Source: Zonotrichia leucophrys gambelii (lineage: Eukaryota; Chordata; Aves; Passeriformes; Passerellidae). Taken from it: 64,000 nucleotides of DNA. Below are positions 1 through 13,656 of this stretch, in pieces (the first letter of the stretch is position 1; every line of letters starts with the position of its first letter). The notes below the pieces were generated by a model that ran no database searches, was not told the DNA's origin, and saw nothing but the letters and a program-made list of their open reading frames with translations. Both the position numbers and the translations under genes were made by a program. The stretch spans positions 16,804,599-16,868,598 of the forward strand of contig NC_088177.1 in NCBI RefSeq assembly GCF_028769735.1, in the 5' to 3' direction.

Positions 1-3000
1 CAGTGGCTTTCAGATTAATTTGTGACAAAGTTAATCTTTTTTCCTTCTGCTGTTAGGATAAGAAAAGGTTTTGTTCTTGTCTGAAACAGTAGTGACAGAA
101 GAAAGCCACAATAATGTCCCTTGCACTGTGACTTCAGCACTTCAGTTTCTTTTGCCCCTGGGAAGTTATTATAATACAGTCACTGTTTATATGGCTGCTT
201 CCAAACAAATATCTTTCTTACCATGGCAAAAATAAGGGGTAGGGGAAAATGGAAGGACCAACAGGTAAAACCAGAGCTGCAAAATCAAAACTACTTAGTG
301 TTACCACACCACATTTTAATTAAATCCTTATTCCAACTGGCCCCAGAAATGTATACAGTGTATGAAATTGGTTCCATTTCAATTGAAAAATAAATTATTT
401 TTTCTTTAAAATAACGTTCATATAAATTCATTTTTAGGAAAAAAATTGCACATTTTGATGGATTTAAACTGATTTTGAAATTTGGATTTTCAGTTAAAAG
501 AGCATATATCTGATGAAAATTAATGCAAGAGACACTGTAGCCTTCACCGACTGTAAAACTCAGTCTGGTGTGGGTCAGATTGTAGTCTTTTCTTCTTCAG
601 TAAACTGGGCGTGGTGGGGTGTCTTTCAGGGCCTTTGAACCCTTTGTGCAAAAGCTGTTTCCAATTGTCTTTCATATTTAAAAAGCATCACTTAGCAAAT
701 TGATCATGGATTATTTAATAATCCTTCTTGGTCAAGGCTTTGGTTGTGTAACTTATTCAAAAGTTGGATTAATATAAGCATGCTTTAGTTTTGTCTTTGA
801 TATTTCATGAATTGGAGTTACATTCCTGAGTTACATTCACCAGTGACTCTTTGAGAGGATAACTCCTGAAAAGTGGCAGTCTTACTTGCTTTCTCTCCAT
901 TTTTTTATTTATTCCTTTTTTGTTCATAATTGTACTTCATTTTGTTCAAAATTTTACTTCATTACCATATTTCTGGCTTCTCCAGACTAGCCCTTGCATG
1001 GAGAGACACATGCTGGAGTGAAAGCATTTTATCATGTTTTTTAAGGGGAAATTACCTTCCAGTTATACAAATCACCCATATCAAGTAGATAAATGCAAGT
1101 GTGAGCAACAAGGAAGAATTATTTGGGACTCATTTGTATTCAGGTTATCACATTCATCATCCTCAGTCTTAGTCTGTGGTCCATTGGAGCTCCTAATAGT
1201 GTTTGACTATTTCCTTCATTTTCTGTTTCCTGTTATTTACCTTATCTTTGTTGTTTTATCTTTGCTACTGTCACTCACCCTGACAATAATGTATCTAAAA
1301 TCATTAAACAAACAAATAGTTGTAAGGCCATCTCTTGGCTGATAACTAGCAAAAAGAGGTTGTCTCTTTCTACAATTTATGGTTTTTACTGAGAGTAAAA
1401 TTCACTGACATTTCGCAGTGCCTAGCTAGGAGAAAAATTGTGAAAGAATGGCTGAGGCAGGAGAGGGGTTGGTTTGTATCAGACTGGTGGAAGCTTTTTT
1501 CTGACTCTTATCAGGGCCATGGTCTGCCAGTTTATCTCAGGGTTCAGGTATTCCCAGCAGAGAATACCTGTGCGACTGTGGTGTTATGTGTTCAGTGGGG
1601 GCCTGGGGCATCACAATTCTTCATTCTGAAAGTTAAAAACAAGCCTAGAAATATCATAACAGCAGCTGAAATTAGCTCATCACGATGAGCTTCTGTTTGT
1701 GTACTAGTGTTTGTAAGCAACTGAGAACAAAATCTATTGGATAATCTTACAGCTGCCACAGTGGAGATGCACATTCCCAGTCAGACATATGCAGCCACTC
1801 CAAGGCCCATATGTCCTTAAAACTGACAGGATTCTTTGGAAAAAGCCACCTTGGCACTGTCACCTTTTTAACAATGTGCAGTGACTCCATAAACTGAGAC
1901 GTGTTAGCAAACAGAGAGTTCGTGCAGTGTCTGTAGAAATTGCTGCTTTGGATCATTACATCTGTCAAAGATTTTAAGAAACCCCAAAATGCTTTGAAAA
2001 CAACACAAAAAGGTAATAAGTTTGCCCAAGGGAACCTCTTAGTGCACTATCATTCAGAATTGCATAGGCCAAGTTTGAAAAACAGCAAATGGCTGAAGTA
2101 TGAACAATTGTGTTGAACAGACACAGAAATGAGATGAATAATCACCACCAGAGCAACCCTCAGGCTCTGAACCCTAAAGCTCTGTGGCTGCCTGTGCCCA
2201 CCCTTTAACTGTGAATGTGTGGGGCTTGAAGGATGTGCATGCATTCACCTGCTGCTGCTGAATTTACCACTTAATTTCATCAAAGGATCAGAACATTTTA
2301 CACTAAAATAAACTTTTCCACCCTCAGAAGTCACCCAGATATAACCAGGAGAGAAGGCTTTTAGAGACAGTACATCCAAGTTTTAGCTCCCAAAGTTCTC
2401 TTTTAGCAGCAGCAGAGCCACTTCTCAGTCAGAGAGGAAATCCCAATTTTGTGGTATTTCCTACAATTGTAATTTACCACGTCCCCAGCCCGTGGGTTGG
2501 AGTCTCCAGTGTGGAAATGAGGGCGCAGGGGAAGGGAGCTGAGACACAAAGGGGTGTGGGCAGAAATGAGCCTGAGCTTGAGGGCTTAGGAGTCATCTGG
2601 GGCCACTTGAGCCTTCTTGTAACTGGGGATCCTCTGAGCAAAACCTGAACAAGAGTGTCAGCTGAGTTACTAAACCTTCTGTGGAAACCCTTCTCTTCAC
2701 TTGAAATTCTCATCTTCTCCCTTTAGAATGTGTAGATGAAAAAGGGCAAATTTAATCTCCTATTTTAGTAATTCTGCAAGACTTTAGACTTGAATAGGCA
2801 GCCATGCCTGTGAATATGCCATAAACATTCTTCTTAGCTCTCAAAAATGTCCTTCTGGAGGCCAGAATTGGAAAAAGGGTTTAAAACTGTTGTGTCTCAA
2901 GCTGCCTCCAGATCAGATCCATGACATCTGATTTTTCTCTGCTTACAGAGGCAGAAAAGAAAATTTCTGTTCAGTTGGAGCAAATTAATTGTTCCATGTT

Positions 3001-6000
3001 TTTCTAAAGGTTGAGTTAAAGAAATAAATAATTTATCAGATGTAGGTGGAACTGATTTTTAAAGGGAATTGAGGAGCACAGCTGCACAGCAGTGAACGGG
3101 GATGTTTGCTGCTGTTGTTTTCACCAGGAAACAACTCAATTAGGTGTGTAAGTGCCTAAGCAGATACTGACTGTAATGGACTGTAGTTACTGGGGACCAA
3201 ACCTTGTGGTTACCACAGAGACCCCTTTGCTGTGGTAAATTAACATTCCCTAAGTCAGGAGTGCATCACAGAGTGTGTTGAGACCAGTGCTGCTGTTCTT
3301 CCCTTCCTGTATTATCATTTCTTAGATGGATCAGTAGACAGACACAGTTCAAGGTTCACAGGAGGGCTGAGCAGCTGTACCAAGTTACCACATTAATTAT
3401 CAATATTCTGCTCAGCAGCACCCTGCCATGGGCACTTTATCCTTTAGTTGGTGCCTCAGGTGATGCTGGTCCTGGGGTTCTGTTACTGTGGGATGAGTAA
3501 GCAGCACAATAAAAACCTGGAAACTGAATTTATGAAATAGCAATCCAGGCTGCTTCCATGGAATCAGGGAACCAACCTGACAGAAATCACCAAGCACAAT
3601 GCACTCAGAATTAGGGACACATTCCCACAAAAGTATTTGGGTCTGATTCATTATATTGCTCTTATGAGGAATGGCTTTGGTCTGTCAATTCACCCTATTT
3701 GTACTTAATGCTGCACAAGGTGTGAAAAACCCAGTAGAGATTTTAGGAACACACAACTGAGCTAAGCATTAAAAGAATATGAATAAAGCCGCATCACTTA
3801 TAATAATAAATTTTATGAAAAGGAGAAATTAATTTACAGTTGAGATTGTCAGAAGATCCTCCCCACTTGAAAAGAAAAACACCAAAAATAAAAATATACA
3901 CCAAAAAACCCAGAAGAAAATTATACTTTTTGTTTGGACTACAGGTGTGAGCACGTGTTGCAGTTATTATGTCAGGCCACATACAAAAATATTTCAGAGA
4001 GTGTAAACATAAGCTCATATGCACTACAGCTCTGGGTTTGTTACTGCATTGTGTGACATTAAAAGGTGAAACACACACTCAGGAGACAAACGTGATAAGT
4101 GTTGTGGTTTTCCCAGTGTGCAGAGCTGAGAAAATCTGTCAAGTGTGCTGCATTCTGCACATTCTGCCTGGCTTCTGTTTCACAATGCCACCTTACACTG
4201 GCTGGGATGGGAGAATGAATGCAGTATATTCAGACTGCTTTAAAAATTTGGTTTTATTTTTTTCTGTTCAGCTTCTTGCATGGCTACAAGTATAAGTCCT
4301 TTCCTCTCATGCTGTGAATTTACCATGAACCCTCTGGGGGGACAGACAGGGACCAGAGTTAATGCTGAATGTCCAAAGCACCTCCTGTACCAAGAGACCT
4401 TTCCCTTCAGCATTGTTGGCCACATACCTCACACAGGTGTAAATAGCTACAAAATGCATTGGAACATTACACACCAACAGAGAGCAAAAGGAGGAATAAG
4501 TCTGGGGAGGAAAATACTTGGAGAAAAAAAGGAAATGGAGGAAAACCATGGTACTGAAAGGTAGTGAGGAGATTTAGCAGTGCCGCTGCACTGTTCTCTA
4601 CTTTGATGGCAAGGAACCATCTTTCTAAGGATGAGGAGTATTTTGTTTGAGCCAGGCTTGTTCCCAAGCTGTGGTGACACATTGTCACTTGGTTACTCTG
4701 CTGCACTTGCTGTGCAGGATATTCTGGATGTGCACAGCTCTCAGCATTAGGTAGCAGTAGTGGCTTGTAACCAAAAATACAACGAACACTTGGAAAATTT
4801 GAAATAAGAAGCCACTCTGAAAAGTCTGCCCAGGACCTGTGCCTGTCCTCTTGGTCCCCAGGCAAGCAGGGAGGCTGGGTGGACAATGGGAGCCTCAAGA
4901 GTACATGCAAGTTTATAGTTTTATAATCCATGTTTTAAAACTGTGTCCCCTAAAAGCAATGCCTGTGTATTGCTATTTTCTTTTTCTGCCAGTTACTAAA
5001 CTTTACTTACTTCTACACTGTTTAATAAAGATATAATATAGAAATTAATATCAATAATTTTTATATAAATTTTTGACTGCTGCACTGTAGGTCAGAAGAA
5101 AAAATTGATTCCAGTTCAGAAATAATCTTTGATTTCTTTCCCTCCTTTCAAACAGAGAGAATTATTTGGGTTTACACTGAATTTGTTCAGTAAACAGTTT
5201 TATATGATAACCATGTAAATCTGTTGTGTTCTTTAAGAAGGGGTGAATTAATTCTTTTGTTGCTTTTGCAACCAGAAGCAGCATTTTTCTGAAATATCTG
5301 CCTAAGACAGCACTGAATTTGAGTCTGAATTGAGACACAGGTATGCCTTGAAACAGTTATAGTGGTCTTTAAGGTAAATAATTGCAATTCTTTTGCCTTC
5401 TGAAGAAATTCTGTGCCATTGGACTGCTGCAAATTTTGTAGTGGCTCCAGAGCTTTTGGTTACCATTTCCTGCAGACAATCTCTCTGATTTCACCCTGAG
5501 AGTGGCTCTTAGTGACACACACCTGGTCAGCTGCTCTTTCTGTCTGTGTATGATGCTGGGCCTTGGAAATTCAGGTTCAGCAGAAGTGCTGCCTTTAGAA
5601 ACACAGCACTTTCAGCATCTGCTGCTCAGTGACTCAGAAACAGCACTGACAACAGCTGGGCTAGGAGATTTTGCCTTTTTTCTTCAAAGAAAACTGCTGC
5701 AGTAGATGCAAAACAAAGAGGAGGAAGATTTCAGTCTTTGCAGCTTTATTTAATCAGGGTGTGCCATGTTTTCCAGTTCCTTCCATGTGAGAGGGTTTGG
5801 TGGGGAGACACACATTAACATGGCTGTTTTATTTTTGTCTATTTACTTGTAGATTTTCCTACAGAGAGGGTAAGGATGGTAGCCTACAGCAAACTCTGTT
5901 CTCATGAAATAGACATCATTCTACCTTAGCAGCAGGAGAGCAAATTCCAGCCATCAGTAGCAAGGGATTTTTATGTTAGTTTTCTCAGGGAGAGTGGGAA

Positions 6001-6256
6001 ATTAAAAATCTTTTTTCTTCCTTAGATGATAATGGATATTGTAGTAATTTTTGTAGGCTGTAGGATAATAGGTGCAGAACAATGTTCTTTTTTGGAGCCT
6101 TCCTTGTAACCTTTTAGTTAAATGCAAGGTGATTTTTGGCTTCCCCTTCTTAAACTTTTTGGCTACACATTTCCTAAACCTCCAGTGCCTGTCTCAGCGC
6201 CACACTGCCTTTATATCTGTAAAACCAGCTCATAAACACAAGGAGCATCCCAGAAG
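1..6256. other. Unique noncoding sequence, no gene recognised
   Basis: AT-rich single-copy sequence. Short ATG-started frames occur on both strands, the longest being 154 codons on the minus strand at 4467-4931, but they overlap each other, have no recognisable domain and show no convincing splice-site framing. I see no transposon, RNA gene or strong repeat here. It may be intergenic or intronic. Confidence 0.6.
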
Positions 6257-6304
6257 AGTTTGTTTGGTTCATTTTAGTTTGTTTGGCTCATTTTAGTTTG
6301 TTTA
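6257..6304. repeat. 19-bp tandem repeat, about 2.5 copies
   Basis: Two adjacent 19-bp units (6257-6275 and 6276-6294) differ at a single base (ggttc versus ggctc), and a partial third unit follows (6295-6304). The unit is built from agtttgttt and catttt. This is a typical young minisatellite seed made by replication slippage, and no function is suggested. Confidence 0.85.
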
Positions 6305-8441
6305 CGTTTGGAATGCATTAAGTTCAGTTGTGTAATTCACAGTAATTCAAAAACAAATGAGGAAATATCATTTGTGCTTTCCCCATGTGCATGTCCAGTA
6401 GAAAGCAACCTCTGTAAAATCCTAAAACTGCTGTTATTAATCCACAATTTATCAAACCAAAATTGGTTAGAACGGGAGATGTTGAAAAATTGAACATTGG
6501 CAATGTGCTATTGGTACCTAGTTTGGGTTGTACTTTTTGGTAATTTAGAGCCCAATCCTTCACAGCTCCTACTGGAGTCCTTTAAGTTTTGGGCATGGAT
6601 TAACTGCTTCTAAAAACTAAAATTTTGATGAAATGTTCACAGCCAGTGAATTGGGTTTTGTAATTGTATTTTCAAAACACAAATATAGAAATAAGCCTGC
6701 AAACACTGGCAAAATTAAAAATTACTTGGTTTGGCCAACAGAGCACAAGCAACCAAATGTGTTTAAACTTGTAGAGAATTGTTTGTTTTCATTTTCACAA
6801 GTTTCACTTGTTTTCATGTAGGATCAAAATGAACTGCCAAATAATAACTACTCCCACAAGAAACAGGAACAAAAGAGGAACAAATCCTTCCTCAACATAA
6901 AACACAGCTCCCCCTCCTCTGTCTATTGACTCTGGCACACCTCAGTTTTTTGTTTCAACTAGTGAATAAAATGCCTTCTGAGTATGTTTATTCTAACTAT
7001 CTAGAGAGTGTCTGTATGTGCAGTTATATATGTACAAATACACATGACTAGTTGTGCATGTAGGCATGAATATGTGGATAAATCTAATATTTTAGAATTA
7101 CAACCTAACTGGATGTCTTTCAGTAGTAGGCAGCTTAATATCTGAGAGTTTTGAGAGGTAACATTTTTCACTTTTTTTTGCCATTATTATTTTGCCCTGA
7201 TTTCCTGGACAAGTTGCGCGAGTGGTGCAGTGGGTCATGGGGATTTATTGTTTGAAAATAGAAGTTCAGTGTGTCTGAGATTGGATTCAGGCATGGACTG
7301 AAACCAAAACATCCTGAAAAGTGATGATTCATAATTCTGTCCTGGTCTTGGTTCCTTCTATCTGAAACTCAGGACACAAGTCTGCCTGACCTCCAGCAGC
7401 TTCAGTCCCACACATATTTCTCACAGCTGTATTTGTAATGGACCAAAACCTCTGGTGTGGCAAGGGAACGCTTCCTAAACCCCAGAACAGACAAAAATGC
7501 TACTGCAGCATATCCCATGGGATTTTCCACAGAGTCTTCCTGTGTTCACAAGCAACCATCTGATGATGTTTTGGAAAAAAACAGTCTGGAAATTCTCCTT
7601 TGTGAAGAGAGGAAGGTGTGAATATCGCCAGGGGAATGGGGTGGGAGGAGACTGGAACAGCTGCACTGGCCTTTTCCTTTCCTCTCTTCCCACTGTCAGC
7701 AACTTGCTGGAGGAGGAATCACAATGCCTGAGAAATTTAGAAAATAATGAAGATAATATGGAAAAGCATCCAGACTTGTAAAAGATTGAGAAGCAGGTGA
7801 ACAGCAGCTTTGGAGAATAGCTGTGTGACAGTGAAAACTTAATGCAGTTCTAAGAAATAGCATCTGGTATGCATTGCTTGGGACTTGAAAATTGTGAGAA
7901 AATTTGAGATTTTCCTATAAAAATTGCTTGGTTTTTTGATTTTTTTTTTTTTTTTAAATAAGGGAGCTTAAAAAGGCAAAATTAAAAAAATCACAGAAAA
8001 ATTTTCCTGGGCCCATCTGGAGCATAAGTGGGAGAGGGAGCAGCGAGGTGGATAAGATGGAGATTAGTGTGGTGGCTTTGGCATTTTTCTGAAGCAAAAC
8101 AGATTCTTAAATGTCAAGAGCCAAGATTATTAAGTGTTCAGGAAGCTGTTGAAGAAGAGAGCTGTGAGAGCTATATGAAGAGTGTGTGGTGAATTGCATG
8201 AAAAGATGAGTTTTAAAGAGCAAATCTTCTGGGAGGCTGTTACAATTAAAATGGAGGACAAGGTGTTGGCTGAAATGTGTATTCTCCTTTTTTTCCTTGT
8301 GTAACACATTATTGCTGATTCCTGTGGAACGTTACAAGGTGTGAGAAAATAATTCCTGTTTTTTCAGTCCATATGTGGTCACAGTCCAGTTCCTAAGGGA
8401 CATTTTCATGGTATGATACACATATCATTCCTCACCATATC
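6305..8441. other. Unique noncoding sequence
   Basis: No gene, RNA or interspersed element recognised. A T-rich run near 7935-7955 is the only low-complexity stretch. The small reading frames are unsupported. Confidence 0.55.
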
Positions 8442-8475
8442 ATTCTTCTACATATGTCTTACACTGTAGAAGAAT
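8442..8475. repeat. Perfect 11-bp inverted repeat (hairpin)
   Basis: Arms 8442-8452 (attcttctaca) and 8465-8475 (tgtagaagaat) are perfectly complementary around a 12-nt spacer. Just upstream, catatcattc recurs at about 8421 and 8436, so the hairpin sits in a locally duplicated patch. The stem is too short for a typical pre-miRNA. It could be a chance palindrome or a decayed element. Confidence 0.6.
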
Positions 8476-8971
8476 TCAGATTTATACTGGCTTCAAGATA
8501 TTCACACTAATTTGTTTGTGTGAGGATATAGATTTAAAATGTTGTCCCTCCCTTGATGTCTCCAGTCACATTGGTCACCTTCTTGCTAAACTCTGTATCA
8601 CTTTTCTAAACAATTGACATGATCAAATGTCAATTGTATAAGCAAAAAACCCACAAAAGTACAAAACATAAGGAGGCCATCTTATTGATATTGAAATATC
8701 TTGTTCTGTTTGCTTTGGTTAGCAGTCAGATCAGAACTTTGGCCAGTGGAATGGCCATTTTGAAACAGAAATCTCTATTCAAATCAGTAAATTGTAACAA
8801 GAGTACTCTCCAACTTCTCATATTCAAGTATTCTAACAACTCTTAAATTGACTTGCCTGTGTCCACAGTAATGTATTTTTATTGCTTATACAATTCAAAG
8901 TGTGTGTCACCTTAGCTCAGAAAATGCTATGGACTCCTCACTAAAAAAATTGAATTAGTAAGAAGCAGAAG
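8476..8971. other. Unique noncoding sequence
   Basis: AT-rich sequence with no recognisable gene or repeat. Confidence 0.5.
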
Positions 8972-9136
8972 CTCCTTCTTCCTTTTCTTCCTTCTTTTTT
9001 TCCTTTTCTTAATTTTCTTCCTATTCTTCCTTCTTTCCTTCCTACTTTTCTTCTTTCTCTTCCTTCTTTATCTTCCTTCTCTTCTTTCTCTTCCTTCTCT
9101 TCTTTCTCTTCCTTCTCTTTCTTTCTCTTTCTTTCT
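8972..9136. repeat. Polypyrimidine (CT-rich) tract with 18-bp subrepeats
   Basis: About 165 bp on the plus strand are almost purely C and T, with only a few purine interruptions in the first two thirds. The 3' part contains an 18-bp unit repeated at 9075-9092 and 9093-9110, with a diverged copy at 9111-9128. On the minus strand this gives a Lys/Glu-rich artefactual frame. Long homopurine-homopyrimidine tracts can adopt triplex (H-DNA) structures and are unstable in length. Confidence 0.9.
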
Positions 9137-10485
9137 ATCCTAACCGAACTGAAAGCACTGGCCAGAGGAAAACAAATTTTAAAAAAGGAATAGCAGCAGG
9201 AATGGTTGATGTAGAAGGCCTTTATTTCCATTTCATGCATGAAAAGCATGATAAATACTTCCAGCATAATGTTTTGTAACACACTCATTTGTTGTCTTCA
9301 TGGACTCTCATTCTACTCCTTTGGTTGTATCTTTCAGAACACCTTGAGACTAATTACTATAAGTAAATATTACAAAATGTGAATTTTTTCTGTAATAGAG
9401 GATTTCTCTAAGTTTTCACACTGGCTGCAGCACAATAAATGCATTTTTAAAATGCCACGGAGAAATGAGGTCAGCTGTCAATATCCTATGAAAAGAGTGA
9501 ATTTTATGCACAGGTCTTACTGCATTAATTAAGATAACCCAGGGATATGATTGTAAACTCTTTAGGTACATGCTGCCTTCTATCAGCTTGTCATCTACTG
9601 ATTGGTAGATTATTCTAAACATGATGTCAAGGTTTTTAATCAAAACATTTTCCTTATTCAGAAGAAAATCATATAATGACATTAGCAAAAGTATTTGAAT
9701 TAGATCTGTAGATAGAAGGATGTTGTAGAGAAGGGTTGGGAAAAAGGTAATAACAGGCCTAGCAAGTGGAGGTACAGGACTGGCAAGGAACAGTGGATTA
9801 AATTATAGCACAGAAGGAAAGCTATTCTCTTTTATCAGTAGAGGGGGACCCTGTGTAAAACCTCCTGTATCCAGAACAATTTAAAACTCAGAAACCACCT
9901 CGTCTCTCTGAGACTTTCCCTGAGGAGAGAAAAAACATATTCTTGGCTACCACAATAACCACATGTCCCCATTCTTCCATGCTGTAAGCAAGGAGAAAAG
10001 AGGCAAAGACATACAAGATAATCAAACTGGTTTAGCTGCAGGACGAGAAGGAGATACATAAGACACATTATCATTCCTATTTTAAAAAGTTTGAAGCATT
10101 TGCAAAGTTAGGGTATGAGGGAAAAAGAAATCATGATCCTTCCTGTTTTTCTCATAGGAAAAACCACTTAGGTGACTAGAAGTGGTCAGCACCACTGAGG
10201 TAGTCATATTCCATATAACAATAATTGAAAATTTTATTAAAATCTGAAACTGGTTCAGAATGTTTAATATGACAAAGTGTGCTTTGTTGACAGTTATATT
10301 ATTTTAGTGCTTTATACATAAACAACTTCCTTAGTTTTAAAATAAGCTTGCCCAGATACCAAAAATGTTGTCCTGTGCTATGTGAGGATGCAGTTCCTGT
10401 TCTAAACTTCAGCTCCTGGCAGCAAAGCTTTTACAGCCATCTGACATGGCACACATCTCCCCTTCTATAAGATTTATCATAAAAA
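9137..10485. other. Unique noncoding sequence
   Basis: No gene or interspersed repeat recognised. Confidence 0.5.
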
Positions 10486-10516
10486 AAAACCCTCCAAGAA
10501 AGCTCTGGAGGGTTTT
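10486..10516. repeat. Perfect 11-bp inverted repeat (hairpin) beside an A run
   Basis: Arms 10486-10496 (aaaaccctcca) and 10506-10516 (tggagggtttt) flank a 9-nt loop. The left arm continues an A run that begins at 10481. The GC core of the stem is ccctcca/tggaggg. The form is like a hairpin terminator, but nothing else suggests a transcript, and such terminators are not expected in a vertebrate genome. Confidence 0.6.
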
Positions 10517-13500
10517 ATTACCGAATAATAAGGGTTTCTTAAGAGAGGGAGTGGAGGTATAATCAGAAGTGGAAACACTTGAAGCAAAATCTCTAGAATA
10601 TACTGTTTCCCACTGTAATCTCACTTAGGAAGCATCTGAAGTGTGTGCTTGAATCTTAGTAACTACAAAAGCAGTAAATACATTTTCTAAGAAAGGATTG
10701 CCTCATGTACTTAAAATGTGGTGAATATTTTGAAAAACCATGTTCTATATTAGATCAGTGATAGAAATTATGATATGACAACTCTCTTTTACAGACTCTT
10801 TCTTTTCCTGTCAATGACTTTCATTATGCTATCTTTCTGTGTTTCACCTGTTTTCTTCAAATTGCATGGATTACCCCTAGGACATAGGAGAACCTTATTA
10901 GGCATGGAGAAAAGCTTTGTCACAAAGAAAAATGTGCTGCTCTTTTAAAACATTAGTCTGGAAAAAAGATGATATAGACTGATGGAATGATTTCCTTAGC
11001 TCTCCATTGTCTTATTTATGCATACATCATTTATATATATATTGTTTGTTGGCTCCTTACGTTATAGTAATTGCTTTAAGACATTCCTTAAGATGGATGT
11101 AGTGTGAAATGTATATAAAATGGTTTTCCAAAGTGGATAGCAAAATGTCCAAATGCTGTTTCAAATAAGCAGTAAAATATCTAAAACCACACCATAAATG
11201 CTGCATTATAAGTGAGCTTTCTTCAAACCTTTTGGCATAACACCATCACAACATCCTGCCAGGAAAAAAATGGGATAATTAAACCTGATTTGAAGCATCA
11301 TAGGAGATAGACCTGGGAACTGGGTAGAAATTCTCTGTCCAACTGATTTCCTGTAACTCCACAAGACAATTATGTGTGACAAAAAGGATTATTCCCTGGA
11401 CCAGGGGTATTTGGTAGCGTATGGGGAGGTCTGAATACCTGCCATAAAATTGCTGATTTTGGATAGTTTCTATTACAGTAAATACTCCCAAATATGGAAT
11501 ATCTAAAAGATAGAAGGTGCCTTCCAATTTCCCCAATGACTCCTGATGTTTTTTAGCACACCAGCCTTGCTAGAAGATGTTTGCTTGGTTTTAACAAGGA
11601 GATTCTCCAGGAACTTTGCTGTGAAAGCTACTGGTTGTTTTCTTTTCCTCTGGTTAGTTTTTTATTTTGTAGAAAAGAAACAAACAGTATTTCTGTGTGT
11701 CTTCAAATAAGCTGATGGGGCAGAGTGGGCATTTAGAGCCACACAAGCATCCTAGAGAGTTGTGAACAGGCACATGTGTGACAACCATATGTTAGCATGA
11801 CATCTTTATTTTCACATGGTCTGCTTTCCCTTCCTGTGTGAGCTGCAGTCTTCAATGCATTTGCTTTTTTCCTTTGTTCTGAATGTCACCACGTTCCATG
11901 GGCCCTCCTTGGGTGTCACTGTGCAGGAGTGATGCAACTAAACTGTAATTGAGCAGCTGCAAATCCATGGGAGGCTGTAGGGGCACTCTCTGAAAATGGC
12001 TCAGAACAAACCAATGGATAATGTTTCCCTTGATTGGAAATTGCTTTGTATTGATTTGAGCAATAATCCATGCCATGACACATGTCAAGGACGTTAGAGC
12101 TGATGCCAGTCATTAACAAGCTCCAGATTCCTGGTAGGATTATTTTACACACCTTGTGAGATTACAGAGCAGTAATATTAGATCACTTTTTGTTAAAATT
12201 TCCTATGAAAATCAGACCATTCTTCTTCTTTGGCTGGGTTTTTTTTAAGAAGGATGGCTATCTTTGTAAAAAAAATATTATTTCCCCACATCTAAAACTA
12301 GTTTCAGTGGAAAGTTTTCAATTATCAATACACTTGAATGATGTTACACTGGATTTGCAGGGATTTAAATGAAATCAGAAACCTTCCAAAACAGCAGCTC
12401 ATCAACCTTGATCTCAGCGCTTGCTTTAAATATGTTGACAGTGGCCTGTAGGAAGGTAAAGAATCATGGTTAAATTAATAATGTCATGATAACTTTTCAT
12501 TTCCCCTTCATTACTTTTAATAATCTGAAAAAAAATTGTGGGTATTTTTTGAGTTTAATTTTACTAATGTGAAGTAAACTACACTTAATCCAAATTTATA
12601 GAAATAAGCACAGTTACTTCATCAAATAAACAGCAAATAAGTATGTACTGTTAGCAACAAATCCAGCTTTGTGAAGCAAAATGTTGCCCCAGGACAACTC
12701 CAGGTGACCATAATCAGTGGCAAAGTTGTTTTGGTGTTTGAGAAACCAACATTTCAATCATTCAAGTATTTGTCAAGTATAGCTCAATACAGAAACTCAA
12801 CATAGAGATAAAAAGTACAGTCCTTGCATTGAAGTTTTTGCTCCGAGAGTAGTTTACTCATTGCTGAATGTTTTAATTTTTAAATGTAGCAAGGTAGCTA
12901 AAAAAACCCCAACCATAATAATACAGTACAAATGGAGAATTTTTTTGTTCTCCATTGAAAAATTGCATTTGCACATAATGAAAATCGACACCTGACCAAA
13001 AAATCTGGATGGTTTAGGATGAATTGGGTAAAATCAACTAGCAATCTTATGAATTTCCTGAGAGGGGAAAAAAGTAGTTTTACTTTGATAAAATGAAGGC
13101 AATCTGAATTTCAGGCTCCACCTCTTGCAGCTACCCCAGGCTCTCATTGCAGGGCCTATCAGTTGAAGGGAATGCTGTTTTCCTAGGACCAGATATTTTC
13201 TCTGCATGTGTGTCTGCAGAGATGGAGAAGCAATCTGAGGCTCTGCTTCCATGGCTGTGTCAATTAACCATGAGAACAAACTATTACCAGGAGGAATTGC
13301 TGAGGCTTGCTACTTCATTACCACAGGCACCCACAGCAATGGTAATGCGGGGCAGGACACTGGAATACACTGATCCCTGCAACACAGAGCCACTCTCACA
13401 GGAAAACAGCTCCAGTGGACAAGGAAAAGTGGAAGGAAGGGCTTGATAATCCTGACCTACCAATCTCAGAAAGAATCAAACTGATTTTGCACTACAGCAC

Positions 13501-13608
13501 GCAAAATTGGCACAAACATCAGCCCATGTCTTTAAAAAGTATTCACAGCATGCAAATCCCAATTAGTCCTCACTGAGGAAAAGGCAAAGCTAAAATGTAT
13601 TCACCTAC
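10517..13608. other. Unique noncoding sequence
   Basis: AT-rich single-copy sequence with short A/T runs and no supportable coding region. The reading frame at 13147-13446 (99 codons) has no recognisable homology and no convincing flanking splice sites. Confidence 0.5.
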
Positions 13609-13656
13609 ATTTATTATTATTACTATTATTATTATTAGTAGTAGTAGTAGCAGTAT
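13609..13656. repeat. Compound trinucleotide microsatellite (ATT)n(AGT)n
   Basis: About eight ATT units with one ACT interruption run directly into AGT units and one AGC. The period of three continues across the switch, which suggests point mutation of an ATT array followed by expansion of the variant. Confidence 0.9.

Noticed and set aside
4467..4931. 154-codon minus-strand frame
   Set aside because: No recognisable domain, heavily overlapped by other frames, no splice context.
8941..9288. 115-codon minus-strand frame rich in Lys and Glu
   Set aside because: It is the translation of the CT-rich simple repeat, not a charged-domain protein.
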